Shown piece by piece: positions 34,578-43,701 of a stretch of 64,000 bases of DNA. Within the stretch, counting starts at the first letter, position 1, and each line of letters opens with the position of its first letter. The position numbers and the translations under genes were made by a program. Origin of the DNA: Micromonospora sediminicola (lineage in GTDB: Bacteria > Actinomycetota > Actinomycetes > Mycobacteriales > Micromonosporaceae); NCBI RefSeq assembly GCF_900089585.1, contig NZ_FLRH01000003.1, positions 2,680,501 through 2,744,500 of the forward strand. The letters run 5' to 3'. The notes under the pieces were generated by a model. The model was not told where the DNA came from. It saw nothing but the letters and a program-made list of their open reading frames with translations, and did not search any database.

Positions 34578-34844
34578 GTGGCGGAGGATGACTTCATGAT
34601 CGGGCTGAGCCGGGACGAGGCGTTGGTGTTCTCGGACTGGCTTCATCGGATGATGGGCACTGCCGATTTCGACGAGTTGGTCGATCGTGACCGGGCGGTG
34701 TGGTCACCGCTGTATCGCATCTCGGGTGCGCTGGAGACCTCGCTGGTGGAGGTGTTCAGGCCGGACTACCCGGTCCGGCTGCAGGAGGCGAGGCAGCGGT
34801 TACTGGATGCGCTTGGCGAGGTGGGGCGGCCAACCGGCGCGTGA
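34578..34844 (+). CDS. 88-aa passenger protein inside the IS630-family element
   Basis: 88-aa soluble protein starting at the GTG at 34578, 24 bp inside the left inverted repeat. It reads as a real compact helical protein (IGLSRDEALVFSDWLHRMMG, then WSPLYRISGALETSLVEVF and RLQEARQRLLDALGEVG). It points toward the transposase gene and ends four bases before that gene's stop, so the two 3' ends almost touch. Standard IS630 elements carry only transposase, so this is a passenger. It might limit transposition, or be a host gene captured by the element. The family is not identified. Confidence 0.6.
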   Translation: MAEDDFMIGLSRDEALVFSDWLHRMMGTADFDELVDRDRAVWSPLYRISGALETSLVEVFRPDYPVRLQEARQRLLDALGEVGRPTGA

Positions 34845-34847
34845 CGC

Positions 34848-36029
34848 TCAGGCAGCACGTGTGGTCGGCTGTCGCCAGACTTGTTGGCGTTCGCTGCGAA
34901 TACGGGCGCGCTCGCGGCGTTGGGCGGCCATAACGTCGGGGTGGCGTGCGTTGGCGTTTCGCCAGCGCAGGTAGGCCTGCAGTTTGCGGGTCAGGACGGT
35001 GTGATTCGGGTGGTCGGAGCCGGCGATCACGAAGGTCCGCAGCGGGCCGAACTGCGCTTCGATCGGGTTGGCCCAGGACGCATACGTCGGGGTGAAGCAC
35101 AGTTCGACCTTGTTCCGAGCCGCCCACGCCCGGATCTTGGTGCCCTTGTGCGCGGACAGGTTGTCGAGGACGACGTAGATCGGCGCCCCGTCCGGACGTG
35201 CGGCCCGGATCGATTTGAGCGCGGCCAGGGTGTTGGTGGCGCTCTTGCGACGTCTGACCACACCCCAAAGTTGGTCGTCACCGACGCTGTAGCAGCCGTG
35301 AAACTGCCGGACCCCATGCAACTTGTGGTAGTTCGCCGGCAGCCGCTGCGGATGCCCTGACGGCGCCCACCCGGCACCGGCCTGCGGACGGATGACCAGT
35401 GGCCCGAACTCGTCAAAGGCGAACACCCGCTGCGGGAAATGCGCGGTGACGTACTCGATGCGGGCCAGCTTGACATCCCGATCGGGGTCGGTGGACTCCT
35501 TCCACGTCTTCGTCCGCTGGAACGTGATCCTGTGCTGATGCAGGATCTGTCGCAGCCGCTCCCGGCCGATCCGAACTCGGCGGGCGGCATGGCCGGTGAG
35601 GTAGTCGGCGAGCTTCCGCACGCTCCAGCGGGTGAACGGCCGCCCCAGTGCTTCCGGGCGGGCGCTGGCCGTCTCGACGATGAACGCTTCGTCATCGTCG
35701 CTGATCAGGCGGGGACGGCCACCCGCCCACTGAGGGTCCAGGCTGACCATGCCCATCTCGTTGAACCGGTGAATGACCTGCCGAACCGTGTCCTCATCCG
35801 CCTGCACCAGCCGGGCGATCGCCGGCACGGTGTTCCCACCGGCTGAAGCGAGCACGACCATGGCCCGCCGTAATCGGACTGCCGAGCCGGTACCACGACG
35901 GGTGATCCTCAGCAGCTGCTGACCCTCCTGGTCGCTGAGCCGCCGGACGCGCACGGGTTCTGCCACCGCCACAGCCTGATGGCCGCGATGCCGTCCGTCA
36001 GCCAGGCCGGACGGCGTGTCATCGAACAC
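34848..36029 (-). CDS. IS630-family transposase
   Basis: Up to 393 aa; the longest start (GTG 36029) lies inside the terminal repeat, and a later one near EPVRVRRLSDQEGQQLL is plausible. The N-terminal half has two helix-turn-helix units (IARLVQADEDTVRQVIHRF and SVRKLADYLTGH). The DDE catalytic domain shows RVFAFDEFGPL (first Asp), YVVLDNLSAHKG (second Asp) and TPTYASWANPIEAQF (Glu). The protein excises and inserts the element at TA dinucleotides. It is a single intact frame, and the intact ends and TA duplication suggest the copy could be active. Confidence 0.92.
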   Translation of the reverse strand: MFDDTPSGLADGRHRGHQAVAVAEPVRVRRLSDQEGQQLLRITRRGTGSAVRLRRAMVVLASAGGNTVPAIARLVQADEDTVRQVIHRFNEMGMVSLDPQWAGGRPRLISDDDEAFIVETASARPEALGRPFTRWSVRKLADYLTGHAARRVRIGRERLRQILHQHRITFQRTKTWKESTDPDRDVKLARIEYVTAHFPQRVFAFDEFGPLVIRPQAGAGWAPSGHPQRLPANYHKLHGVRQFHGCYSVGDDQLWGVVRRRKSATNTLAALKSIRAARPDGAPIYVVLDNLSAHKGTKIRAWAARNKVELCFTPTYASWANPIEAQFGPLRTFVIAGSDHPNHTVLTRKLQAYLRWRNANARHPDVMAAQRRERARIRSERQQVWRQPTTRAA

Positions 36030-36054
36030 CGCGAACCTTCGTGGTCAGAGCACT
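36026..36054 (-). repeat. Right terminal inverted repeat of the IS630-family element
   Basis: 29 bp, partner of 34526-34554; followed by the TA target at 36055-36056. Confidence 0.9.
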
Positions 36055-36060
36055 AGCCTG

Positions 36061-36510
36061 ATGCCCGTGGGGGAGCAGCCGTCAGGCCCGCAGTGGTGCA
36101 TCGTCGGGAACCTGCTGCCGTATCCGTATAGCCCGCGCGGGCCGCTGGCCGCCCATCGCAGTCAGAAAATCTTCCCCGCCGGTGCGAAGCTGTACGTGAT
36201 CGGCGGCTTCGCCGGGATGGGCTACGAGACGGTCACCGTGATCGGTCACACCCACCGGCGGCGCCGTCCGGTGCTGGCGCACCTCAAGGCGGCGTACGTA
36301 GGCGCTTGGCGGGCGGAGCTGGTCTACTGGCCGGTGCTGCTGCGCATGATCCTGCGCGCGCAGCGGGAGCAGCCACGCGAATGCCACCGCTGGCTCAACC
36401 CACCCCACGACGGTCGCCAGGGTCGATATGAGGCTGACGACCCCGCCTACGGGGAGCACTTGGCCCGCATCGCCGCCAGCTTTCGCCAGACACCGACCGG
36501 CAGCGGGTGA
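36061..36510 (+). CDS. Conserved-looking hypothetical protein
   Basis: 149-aa protein starting at the ATG at 36061. Its sequence is beta-rich and protein-like (WCIVGNLLPYPYSPRGPL, then IFPAGAKLYVIGGFAGMGYE and AWRAELVYWPVLLRMILR), resembling small proteins that recur in Micromonosporaceae, as I recall. Function is unknown. The IS630-family element ends six bases before the start codon, so the original promoter and ribosome site now lie 1.5 kb away at about 34515. Expression is therefore likely lost or driven from the IS. A weak internal GGGGGAG lies just after the start. Confidence 0.65.
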   Translation: MPVGEQPSGPQWCIVGNLLPYPYSPRGPLAAHRSQKIFPAGAKLYVIGGFAGMGYETVTVIGHTHRRRRPVLAHLKAAYVGAWRAELVYWPVLLRMILRAQREQPRECHRWLNPPHDGRQGRYEADDPAYGEHLARIAASFRQTPTGSG

Positions 36511-37108
36511 AGCTGCACGCTCCCACCCGCCGACACGAGCAACGCGTTGTGGTGAGGACCGGCTGCCGCGGCGGCCAGTCCCGGGCCGGACGCGGAGTTC
36601 GTCTTCGGCCCCGACGGCGCGTGGCGGTAGGGGAGACCGACATGACGCGAAGCCGAGTCAGGCATTCCACCCACGATGAAGAGTCGAAGCTGTACGAGAC
36701 GGTGCCGCACCCGGGGTGTGTGTGGAACTACTGAATCGGCAGCAAGGGCAACTTCGCCACGGATCGGGCGGTGTTCCCTGAGGCCGTAGAGGCGGCGCAG
36801 GCGTCAGGCGCCGATCTGGACGATTCCTCCGACGATGACGAACTTCATCGCTGTGTTCCGTCCGTGTGGCGGCCCACGTGGTGTTCTCGCACGGTAGTAG
36901 GGCTCGGTGTGAATGGAGTGACGCCTCGGTGAGTCCGTCGTTTGCGTCGATGACAGGTGTAGCGCGGCAGGACCGCCTGGCCGCAGCCGCTTTGACCACG
37001 GAGGACCGGCCGGCGCCGGGCGGCGACCGCGAGCGTCTGGAGATCGCCGGATGCTGCCGCCGCGTCCGGTCGAAGGTTGAACCGTCCAGGCAACCGAGGC
37101 GGCTCGAC
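36511..37108. other. About 600 bp with at most gene fragments
   Basis: A short frame starts at the ATG at 36642 (GGGAGA upstream): MTRSRVRHSTHDEESKLYET, then GCVWNY and a TGA stop at 36732-36734. The same frame continues in protein-like sense after the stop (IGSKGNFATDRAVFPEAVEA), so this may be a small gene broken by one nonsense change. No family could be named and nothing else is supported. Confidence 0.3.
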
Positions 37109-39904
37109 TCAGGTCGGTCCTGCGTCTCCCACCACACTCACCAAGCCCTGAACCCACCGGACCAAGAACTCCCGCACGTGTAGAGGTACCGCCCTCTTGT
37201 CGAGCTCGCGCTCGAAGGCCTTCTGCGCCTGCTCGTCGCCATCACGACCCGCCCGGGCAAGATCGAAAACGTGGATAGGCTGCGTGGGAGGCACACGCGC
37301 TTCCAGGTACGGCAGCGACAGCACGAGATGGCTTGAAAGATCCTCGCCCGACGGTGGTACGGGCTCCTCCTCGATACGCCGGAACGTGAAGGACGACTCT
37401 GCCTGGAAGGGCGGCAACCACGGCACCGCATGGGCTATCAGCTGCTCCCGCACGAGGTGCGCAGTCTCCTTCAACGGATGGGACTGGTCAGGTGCGACGC
37501 CGATGTCATCGACGAGAAGTCCCACCACCCATGGATATCCCGCCCCGCTCAGCGCCATGTCCGACACATAGAGGGGAAGCGCGCCATAGTTGGCGATGAC
37601 GTCGCTCAGGGCACCGGCATCTCTGAGCTGCGCCCACGGCCGCCTATGACGCCACCGTTCATGCGCAAGCTCGTGCCGCTCCTTCAATTCTTCCTGCAGT
37701 TCCGCCCAAACCGCCGCACGCTCCTGATCCTCGGTGAGCAGTCGTCGAGACAGCACGGACAGGATGAAATGGGCTACGTCATCATCTGCTTCCAGCCGAT
37801 CACCGAAGGCTTCTGCCAGCCTACGACGGATGAAGGTGAGGTTCCCCGGCAGGCTCTGAAATAGCAGGGCGTACAGCGGGCCATCCGCTACCCCCAACGC
37901 CCAGGGAACTGTCGGCATCACCTGAAAACGATCGGCTTCTTGGAAGGCGCATGAGCGGCTCACTGCGAGGTCAACGACTCGACACGTCACCTCCGGCGTC
38001 ACACACACGTCACCAAGAGCACGTGCGCAGAAGGCAAGGAGCGCGTCTCGTTCGTCTTGCGCTGTCACCCGGTCGACGTCGTCGAGCGCGAGTCGAAGCG
38101 CCGCGTCACCGCCATCGTCGACGTTGCGGTCGATCAGCTGCAGCGCGAGCTGGGCTACGACCTCCCACTGGTTGCGGCGCACGTGTGGCGCGAGCTGCTT
38201 CCAGACCTTCGCCGGAGTTCTCGCTCGGCGTACGAGATGCTCCGCGGCGAAGTATTCCAGGGAGGTGCGGTGCGAGAACCCGAAGATCGGTTCGGTAGCG
38301 GTAGAGCCGACTTCCACCAAGATCCAGGCACGCCCGGCGCAGTAGTCCAGGAACTCCGTCGCCACGGCCGCCGCCTGGTCCTCGTCGAATCCTTTGCCGG
38401 TCAGATGTCGCTCCAGGGCCGCCTTGATGCGGCTGCGCGGCTGCTCCGGAACCTTGTGACGGGTGAGCAGTGTCCACGCGAGGTCTTGAACGGCGGAACG
38501 GACTCGGCCTTCGAACCCCAGCGCACGGGAAATGCCCCGCATCTGGTCCCACTGCTCGAAGACCATCAGGGCACACCGCTCATAGATCTGGCCGCGATTG
38601 CGAGGAATGAAATGATCGGTGGCGTACATGGAGCACAGCACACTGAGCAGCAAGGGACTGCTGCGCAGGTCGTCTATCCGTTCGCTTTCCCGCAGAAACG
38701 CGCTGGCCAGCCGATCTCGCTCAACAGGCGGTAGCCCGTCGTCGAGGCGGAACCATCGTCGCACGTAGGACTCGACACGTTCGGCGTCGAACGCGGCGAG
38801 CACGCAGGTACGAAACAGCGTGGCGTCGAGCGCCGCCTGCGCGTACCCGACCCGGCGCGACGTCGCGATCACCGGCACGAGCGGATAGAGCAACACGAAG
38901 CCTTTGACAAGGTCCGCGACACGGCTGCGAAGGCTGATGTCGGTCAGTTCGTCGAGCCCATCGAGGATGACCACAGCGCGGCCGTTCATCAGCAGGTACT
39001 CCACCGTGTCGGTGGTGAGGCTGACGTTGTACGGATCCTTCGCGACGCTCACGAGGTGCTCGACCAGCGTGCGATCACCTGCCTCCAGGGCGGCCGAGAA
39101 GTGACGAAGCACGACCAGTAGCGGCACCACAGTGCCGTCCGGGTCGGCTGCCAAGTCGTGGGCAAGCTTCGCCGCCAGCGTCGATTTACCTGCCCCTGGA
39201 TCGCCCAAGATCACATGCCGGCGTCCCGGATCGACCAGCTCGTCGATGACAACCACGGTCTCTTGAGGTGCATCTAGATGTAACGACGGCGCCACGTAGA
39301 GCTGATCCCAGGGAACGCTGCGGACCTTGCCGTTGTGCGGCATGCGCAGATCGCCGTGCACTGATGCGACCTGTGAGCGCAGGCGTGCCGACTCAGCATG
39401 AATACGGCTGAGCTCAGGCAAACGGCTGAGAAGGACACCGTTGCGGGCAGCGGCGGCGGTGAGGTGCCCCTGGGCCGCCAACGCCTCGGTCGCTGTGGAC
39501 CCTGCCGAAGAGTGGGCCACCGCCCTGAGCTGATCGAGCACCACGTCGGTCAGTCCGAGCAGACCCTCGACCGGCACTCCGGCAGCGAGGCGAAGTCCGT
39601 GGCGCAGCTGCTCACGCACCGCCGACACGTGCTCCTCACGAGCGCCGCCCCCAACGCTCAGCTCGGTGATCACCAGCTGAAGGGCAACCTGCTCGAAGTC
39701 CGGAGACGTCAAGTAATCGGCCAATCCCGAAGCCTCGCGGGGCGACAGGTCTTCCAGCAGGACGGCGGCAGTCTCCTGCGCCATGAGAGGCCGAGCGGAG
39801 TCACGCAGTCGCCGGACATGGGCGTCACGACGCACCCGCGCGATCAGCTGCCCTGCGACTCGCGCGGCAGCCCGGCTCAAAGCTGCTTCCGCACCAGTGA
39901 CCAT
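37109..39904 (-). CDS. NACHT-domain STAND NTPase
   Basis: 931-aa protein. Residues 1 to about 200 are a helical N-terminal region of the kind found before bacterial NACHT domains (AREASGLADYLTSPDFEQ-like helices). The NACHT core has Walker A HVILGDPGAGKSTLAAK (Gly234-Ser241) and Walker B AVVILDGLDELTD (about 311-322), with the extra acidic residues typical of NACHT. Later helical blocks include SPLLLSVLCSMY and FGFSHRTSLEYFAAEHLVRR, the usual winged-helix exit. The last 350 residues are an unrecognised sensor-like region without TPR or LRR repeats. Bacterial NACHT proteins are anti-phage sensors. Its start codon overlaps the stop of the AAA-TPR gene (TAATG), so the pair is co-translated. Confidence 0.85.
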   Translation of the reverse strand: MVTGAEAALSRAAARVAGQLIARVRRDAHVRRLRDSARPLMAQETAAVLLEDLSPREASGLADYLTSPDFEQVALQLVITELSVGGGAREEHVSAVREQLRHGLRLAAGVPVEGLLGLTDVVLDQLRAVAHSSAGSTATEALAAQGHLTAAAARNGVLLSRLPELSRIHAESARLRSQVASVHGDLRMPHNGKVRSVPWDQLYVAPSLHLDAPQETVVVIDELVDPGRRHVILGDPGAGKSTLAAKLAHDLAADPDGTVVPLLVVLRHFSAALEAGDRTLVEHLVSVAKDPYNVSLTTDTVEYLLMNGRAVVILDGLDELTDISLRSRVADLVKGFVLLYPLVPVIATSRRVGYAQAALDATLFRTCVLAAFDAERVESYVRRWFRLDDGLPPVERDRLASAFLRESERIDDLRSSPLLLSVLCSMYATDHFIPRNRGQIYERCALMVFEQWDQMRGISRALGFEGRVRSAVQDLAWTLLTRHKVPEQPRSRIKAALERHLTGKGFDEDQAAAVATEFLDYCAGRAWILVEVGSTATEPIFGFSHRTSLEYFAAEHLVRRARTPAKVWKQLAPHVRRNQWEVVAQLALQLIDRNVDDGGDAALRLALDDVDRVTAQDERDALLAFCARALGDVCVTPEVTCRVVDLAVSRSCAFQEADRFQVMPTVPWALGVADGPLYALLFQSLPGNLTFIRRRLAEAFGDRLEADDDVAHFILSVLSRRLLTEDQERAAVWAELQEELKERHELAHERWRHRRPWAQLRDAGALSDVIANYGALPLYVSDMALSGAGYPWVVGLLVDDIGVAPDQSHPLKETAHLVREQLIAHAVPWLPPFQAESSFTFRRIEEEPVPPSGEDLSSHLVLSLPYLEARVPPTQPIHVFDLARAGRDGDEQAQKAFERELDKRAVPLHVREFLVRWVQGLVSVVGDAGPT

Positions 39905-42627
39905 TAGCCGTCCCCCTGCTGCGGCTCGTCGCCGACGGCCGGGTCAGTGTGACCTTCCTTCCGGTGACCGTGGACACCTTCCTGCTGCTGACGGTCGCCC
40001 GCCTCCAGAATCGACCGGTTGATCGGCACACAGTGCAAGAAGCGATCTCGAAGCTGGCCACCCAACGCTGCGGCCTTGTCGAGCACCAGCGACCGGGCGA
40101 GACTGACCGACCGTTCGGCGGCGCCGATGTCGCCCAGTGCGTGCTGCACAGCGGCGCGCCGGAAGAGCACCTCCTCTGCGGTGACCGCAGCGAGGCGCCA
40201 TCCCGCCTCGCGCAGATGCTCGACGGCGCGTCCGCTGAACTGGAGAGCTTGCTGAGCATCACCGTGGTCGAGGTGCCACTGGCCGAGCAAGGACAGCGTG
40301 ACGATCTCGCTTCGCCTCATGCCGGTGCGTTGGGTCTCCTCGAGGCAGGTGCGCAGCATCTCCCCGGCGAGCGTGTCATGAGCCGGATCTACGCCAGCCA
40401 TGGCCATCAAGCACTCCGCGTAGAGGTTTGCCACCAGTGGCGCGAGGTTTGCCTGCCACGTCACCGCGGCCTCAGCCTGAGCGTTCCGCAGATGCTCCAG
40501 TCCCGACGCATCCTGATGATCGTGAACGCGGCGGGCGCCGAGGTAGGCAAGGTTCACTGCATGCCAACCATCAGGCTCTTCTTCATCGCGATATCCGAGT
40601 GCCTCCACCAGGCACTGTTCGGACTCCGCATAGTTTCCGACCCCAGCTTCCGCCTGTGCCAGATAGTTGAGCCCGATGGGAAGCAGGCCCAGATTCGGGC
40701 GCCGGCGGACCTGCTCGATGGTGGCGCGAAGCCGGGTCAGCGCGGCACCGAGCCGTCCCGCGTCGTACAGGTTGACGCCGATTTGCAGGGCGACCATGTG
40801 GCGGGCGCGCTGGACGACCGGATCCTCCGACTGCCGTACAGCCTCGTGATCCGACGCCGTGGCCTCCGCGTGAGCTAGGACCGCGAGCCCGCCCTCGACG
40901 TCGATCTTCGGTAGCTGCCGTCCGTACTCACATCCGGCCAAGAGGATGCTCACCGGGTCGCCGGTGTCGAGTGCCTCCTGCCACGCCTGCTGAAGAGGAG
41001 GGATCGCAGTAGGGACCCCCCGCGTGTACAACAGCACCTTGCCAGACAAGTAGCGGGCGCGAATGCGGAGGTTGACATCACCGGAACCCTCTGCGGCGGA
41101 GACGGCCTCGGAGGCAAGGGCCTCCAGCCGGACGGTCCCGTCCGACTCTGGCTTGGTACGCCAGCTCAGCTCACTGGCGGTCAACAGAAGCTCAATCAGC
41201 TGAGCGCGTATCCGTGACGCCTCCTCGCCCGCAGGTGCCTGTCGGATACTCTCCAGGCCGTCCTGGGCGACCTTGATGACCTCAGGCGCTGACGCGCCCG
41301 TCTGCGAGAGTCGGCACGCGACGAAGTGCGCCACCCGACCGGCCGCAAGCCAGTCGTGCCCCAAGCGGTGATGCCGCACGAGCTCAAGCGCCACACCCTG
41401 GGTCAGATCTCGGTAGTCCTGCGAGTGCTCATGCATGATGTGGCCGATCCTGCGGTGCCGGTCCCGGCGCTGCCGTTCACTCTGATCCGAGTAGAGAGCT
41501 TCTTGCACCAGGTCGTGCTCGAAGGCGTAACGGTCGGCTCCCAGCCAGTCGTCCCACCTGTCTGACTGAAGCACGTGCAGCAATCCCGTGTCGCTTGCCA
41601 GCCGGTGGAGTCGGTCGGCCACTCGATCGCGCTGCTCGTCGAGAACTCTCGCTACCACGCTGCTATGAAACGTACGTCCTTCAACCGCGCCGACTGCCAG
41701 GAGCCGGCGATCCTCGTAGGAGAGCCGGCTGAGCTGCGCGGTGACCATCTGCCGTACCTGCTCCGCCAACCGCGCATCGTCAGGGTGCGCCATGACCGGA
41801 CCACCTGGGCCGGGCGGCAACGCTAGGCCTTTCCTGCGAGCGAGCGAGTAGCGGAGCAACAGCGGATGGCCGCCGGTGCGTTGGGCCAGTTCAGCAGCCG
41901 TCACATCCGCGGACATGCGCGCGGCGTACTCGGCGACGGCCGACTCGGGCAGGCCACGTAGCTGCATACGCCGAGCGAGACCCTTTCCCAGTAGGTCTTC
42001 CGTGAGTCGACGCGCGGCAGGGTTTGCTCGGAGCTCGTCGCTGCAGCCGACCAGGACGATCAGGACTGGTTGGTCCTCGATGGCGCGGGCGACATAAGAC
42101 AGCACGGAGCAGGAGCTTTCATCGATGCGATGGAAGTCGTCGATCGAGATGACCAACGGATGCCGCTCCTTGACGATGCGAAGCAGCGCTTCTGCCATCG
42201 CTCTGGCGGCGGTGTGGTTCTCGACCAGCGGCGCTCCGGGGACCGGCCCGGAGAGGGTTTCCGCGACCATCTTCAAGGTCGACCCCACCCCTGGGACAAG
42301 AGTCAGGAGCTCTGGCCAGCGCTGCTTGACCGCGTCACTTGATCGGCGCCAGAGACGCGTCTTGCGGGGCCTGTTCTGCTCGATCAACAACACCAGGTCA
42401 ATGAGCGGCCCATATGCCTCTAGCTGCCCTACCTGAAGGTGGCACTCCACTGACAGGAACTCAGCAGGCCCGCCTGCCTGCTGGACTTGACGCAGCAAGG
42501 CGGTCTTACCGATACCTGGCGGACCATCGATGATCAAAAAGCCGCCACGACCACCGCAGGCATGGTCCACCAGCGTCCGGACCGCTGAGCGCTCATCTTC
42601 CCGGCCAACGAAAAGATCAGCGGACAT
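39904..42627 (-). CDS. AAA_16-TPR STAND ATPase without HTH
   Basis: 907-aa protein from the ATG at 42627 (CGGAGGTC upstream). It begins FVGREDERSAVRTLVDHA, then Walker A IIDGPPGIGKTALLRQ (35-42) and Walker B PLVISIDDFHRID (about 158-168), the AAA_16 or LAL-type ATPase core. From about residue 430 to 880 it is built of helical repeats (ALTRLRATIEQVRRRPNLG, then NYLAQAEAGVGNYAESEQCL), TPR-like. LuxR-type LAL regulators end in a helix-turn-helix; here the C-terminus is a short polar tail instead, so it is not an ordinary transcription factor. It is coupled to the NACHT gene, which suggests a two-component sensor system. Confidence 0.82.
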   Translation of the reverse strand: MSADLFVGREDERSAVRTLVDHACGGRGGFLIIDGPPGIGKTALLRQVQQAGGPAEFLSVECHLQVGQLEAYGPLIDLVLLIEQNRPRKTRLWRRSSDAVKQRWPELLTLVPGVGSTLKMVAETLSGPVPGAPLVENHTAARAMAEALLRIVKERHPLVISIDDFHRIDESSCSVLSYVARAIEDQPVLIVLVGCSDELRANPAARRLTEDLLGKGLARRMQLRGLPESAVAEYAARMSADVTAAELAQRTGGHPLLLRYSLARRKGLALPPGPGGPVMAHPDDARLAEQVRQMVTAQLSRLSYEDRRLLAVGAVEGRTFHSSVVARVLDEQRDRVADRLHRLASDTGLLHVLQSDRWDDWLGADRYAFEHDLVQEALYSDQSERQRRDRHRRIGHIMHEHSQDYRDLTQGVALELVRHHRLGHDWLAAGRVAHFVACRLSQTGASAPEVIKVAQDGLESIRQAPAGEEASRIRAQLIELLLTASELSWRTKPESDGTVRLEALASEAVSAAEGSGDVNLRIRARYLSGKVLLYTRGVPTAIPPLQQAWQEALDTGDPVSILLAGCEYGRQLPKIDVEGGLAVLAHAEATASDHEAVRQSEDPVVQRARHMVALQIGVNLYDAGRLGAALTRLRATIEQVRRRPNLGLLPIGLNYLAQAEAGVGNYAESEQCLVEALGYRDEEEPDGWHAVNLAYLGARRVHDHQDASGLEHLRNAQAEAAVTWQANLAPLVANLYAECLMAMAGVDPAHDTLAGEMLRTCLEETQRTGMRRSEIVTLSLLGQWHLDHGDAQQALQFSGRAVEHLREAGWRLAAVTAEEVLFRRAAVQHALGDIGAAERSVSLARSLVLDKAAALGGQLRDRFLHCVPINRSILEAGDRQQQEGVHGHRKEGHTDPAVGDEPQQGDG

Positions 42628-42990
42628 CTGACCTCCGAGAGATGCGCCATCAAGGTGGTTCGATCCTGCCAGACGGCCTCCACATGTCGCCCTGAGCCGG
42701 GGCGATCCTCAGGGCGCCGACGAATTCCACCCCGGTGTCGACCGAATGCGTCCATGAGGGAGCGCGGTGGGAGCAGGTGGGAGCGCTGAGGCGTGGGACG
42801 ACAGCGACGGGGACAGCGCGTGGCCGGCCCGGAGACCCAGGTCATGGCGATTGATCTCTGCGGCTGTCGTGCCTGACCTCTTCGGTGTGCCCGAAAGCTT
42901 CAGCACCCGTGGCTCGAGTTCGCAGGCCGACGACGTCCGCTCATGCGGGAGGTAGTGCGTTCGCCGTGGGTCGGGGTGTGCGGTCCGGGG
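42628..42990. other. 363-bp gap upstream of the STAND operon
   Basis: I see no gene; open frames on both strands are shadows. The promoter of the leftward STAND operon should lie here, but no box was assigned. Confidence 0.4.
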
Positions 42991-43701
42991 TCATGCCTGG
43001 CTCAGGTCGATGACGTTCCCGTCGGGATCACGGACACAGGACGTACGCGGTTTCCAGGCGAAATCGGTCGGGGGATGAACCTCGACGCCGCCGGCCTCTA
43101 TCGCACGGTCATGAGCGGCATCGACGTTGTCAACGAGCAGCCCAAATCGTGTGCTGTCATGCCTCGACATCCCTCCGTCCCGCTCCTCTAGCGTGATCAG
43201 GAAGAACCGGTCGGTGCGGTACGTGCCGAACTGCACCGACGAGATCGCTTCGTTGAACACGACGTCGAACGCAGCCGTGTAGAACACGGCCGCCTCCTGG
43301 ACGTCTGCGACCTTGATGCGGATCTGCACAGGACGAATGGTCTGCAAAACTGGCATTGCAGTTCCCTTCTCGATGAATTCGTCGACGGCGACGATCCGCT
43401 GCGACACCTCGCGGATCTGAGCAACCAATCGCTCGCGGTGTGCATCCAGCGCTGACCGCACCTGTCCTGCAGGTCGGCCCACCACCGCACGAACCTCGTC
43501 GATCGGCACGCCCACCGCGCGCAGGCCGCAGATCAAGCGGGCGTCGTCGAGCTGGCCATGGTGGTAGCGCCGGTAGCCACTGCCTGGATCAACCTGAGCC
43601 GGCTTGAGCAGTCCGACTTCGTCGTAGTGACGTAACGCAGGGATTGTCAGGCCGGTCGCCGCAGCGAACACACCGATGTTGAGCAGAGCATCACCGTTCA
43701 C
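42991..43701 (-). CDS. MerR-type regulator fused to a glyoxalase/VOC domain
   Basis: 236-aa protein starting at the GTG at 43701. Residues 5-75 form a MerR winged helix (NIGVFAAATGLTIPALRHYD, then GLLKPAQVDPGSGYRRYHHG), followed by a coiled-coil helix (ERLVAQIREVSQRIVAVDEF). Residues 120-235 are a VOC domain (IRPVQIRIKVADVQEAAVFY, then FGLLVDNVDAAHDRAIEAGG and SCVRDPDGNVIDLSQA) like those of bleomycin-resistance and glyoxalase proteins. The VOC half probably binds a small molecule that triggers the MerR half. Metal-binding residues are only partly conserved, so sensing is more likely than catalysis. No clear target gene adjoins it. Confidence 0.85.
   Translation of the reverse strand: MNGDALLNIGVFAAATGLTIPALRHYDEVGLLKPAQVDPGSGYRRYHHGQLDDARLICGLRAVGVPIDEVRAVVGRPAGQVRSALDAHRERLVAQIREVSQRIVAVDEFIEKGTAMPVLQTIRPVQIRIKVADVQEAAVFYTAAFDVVFNEAISSVQFGTYRTDRFFLITLEERDGGMSRHDSTRFGLLVDNVDAAHDRAIEAGGVEVHPPTDFAWKPRTSCVRDPDGNVIDLSQA

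Larger units (their letters stand above)
34526..36054. mobile_element. Complete IS630-family insertion sequence, 1,529 bp
   Basis: Imperfect 29-bp inverted repeats (26 matches) at 34526-34554 and 36026-36054 start GTGC and contain TGACCACGAA and TTCGCGGTGTT. Both ends are flanked by TA (34524-34525 and 36055-36056), the target duplicated by this family. Inside are a leftward transposase and an 88-aa ORF reading rightward toward it. Confidence 0.9.

Noticed and set aside
36866..37183. Plus- and minus-strand frames before the NACHT gene
   Set aside because: No conserved pattern in either frame and poor starts; treated as non-coding apart from a possible small broken gene at 36642.
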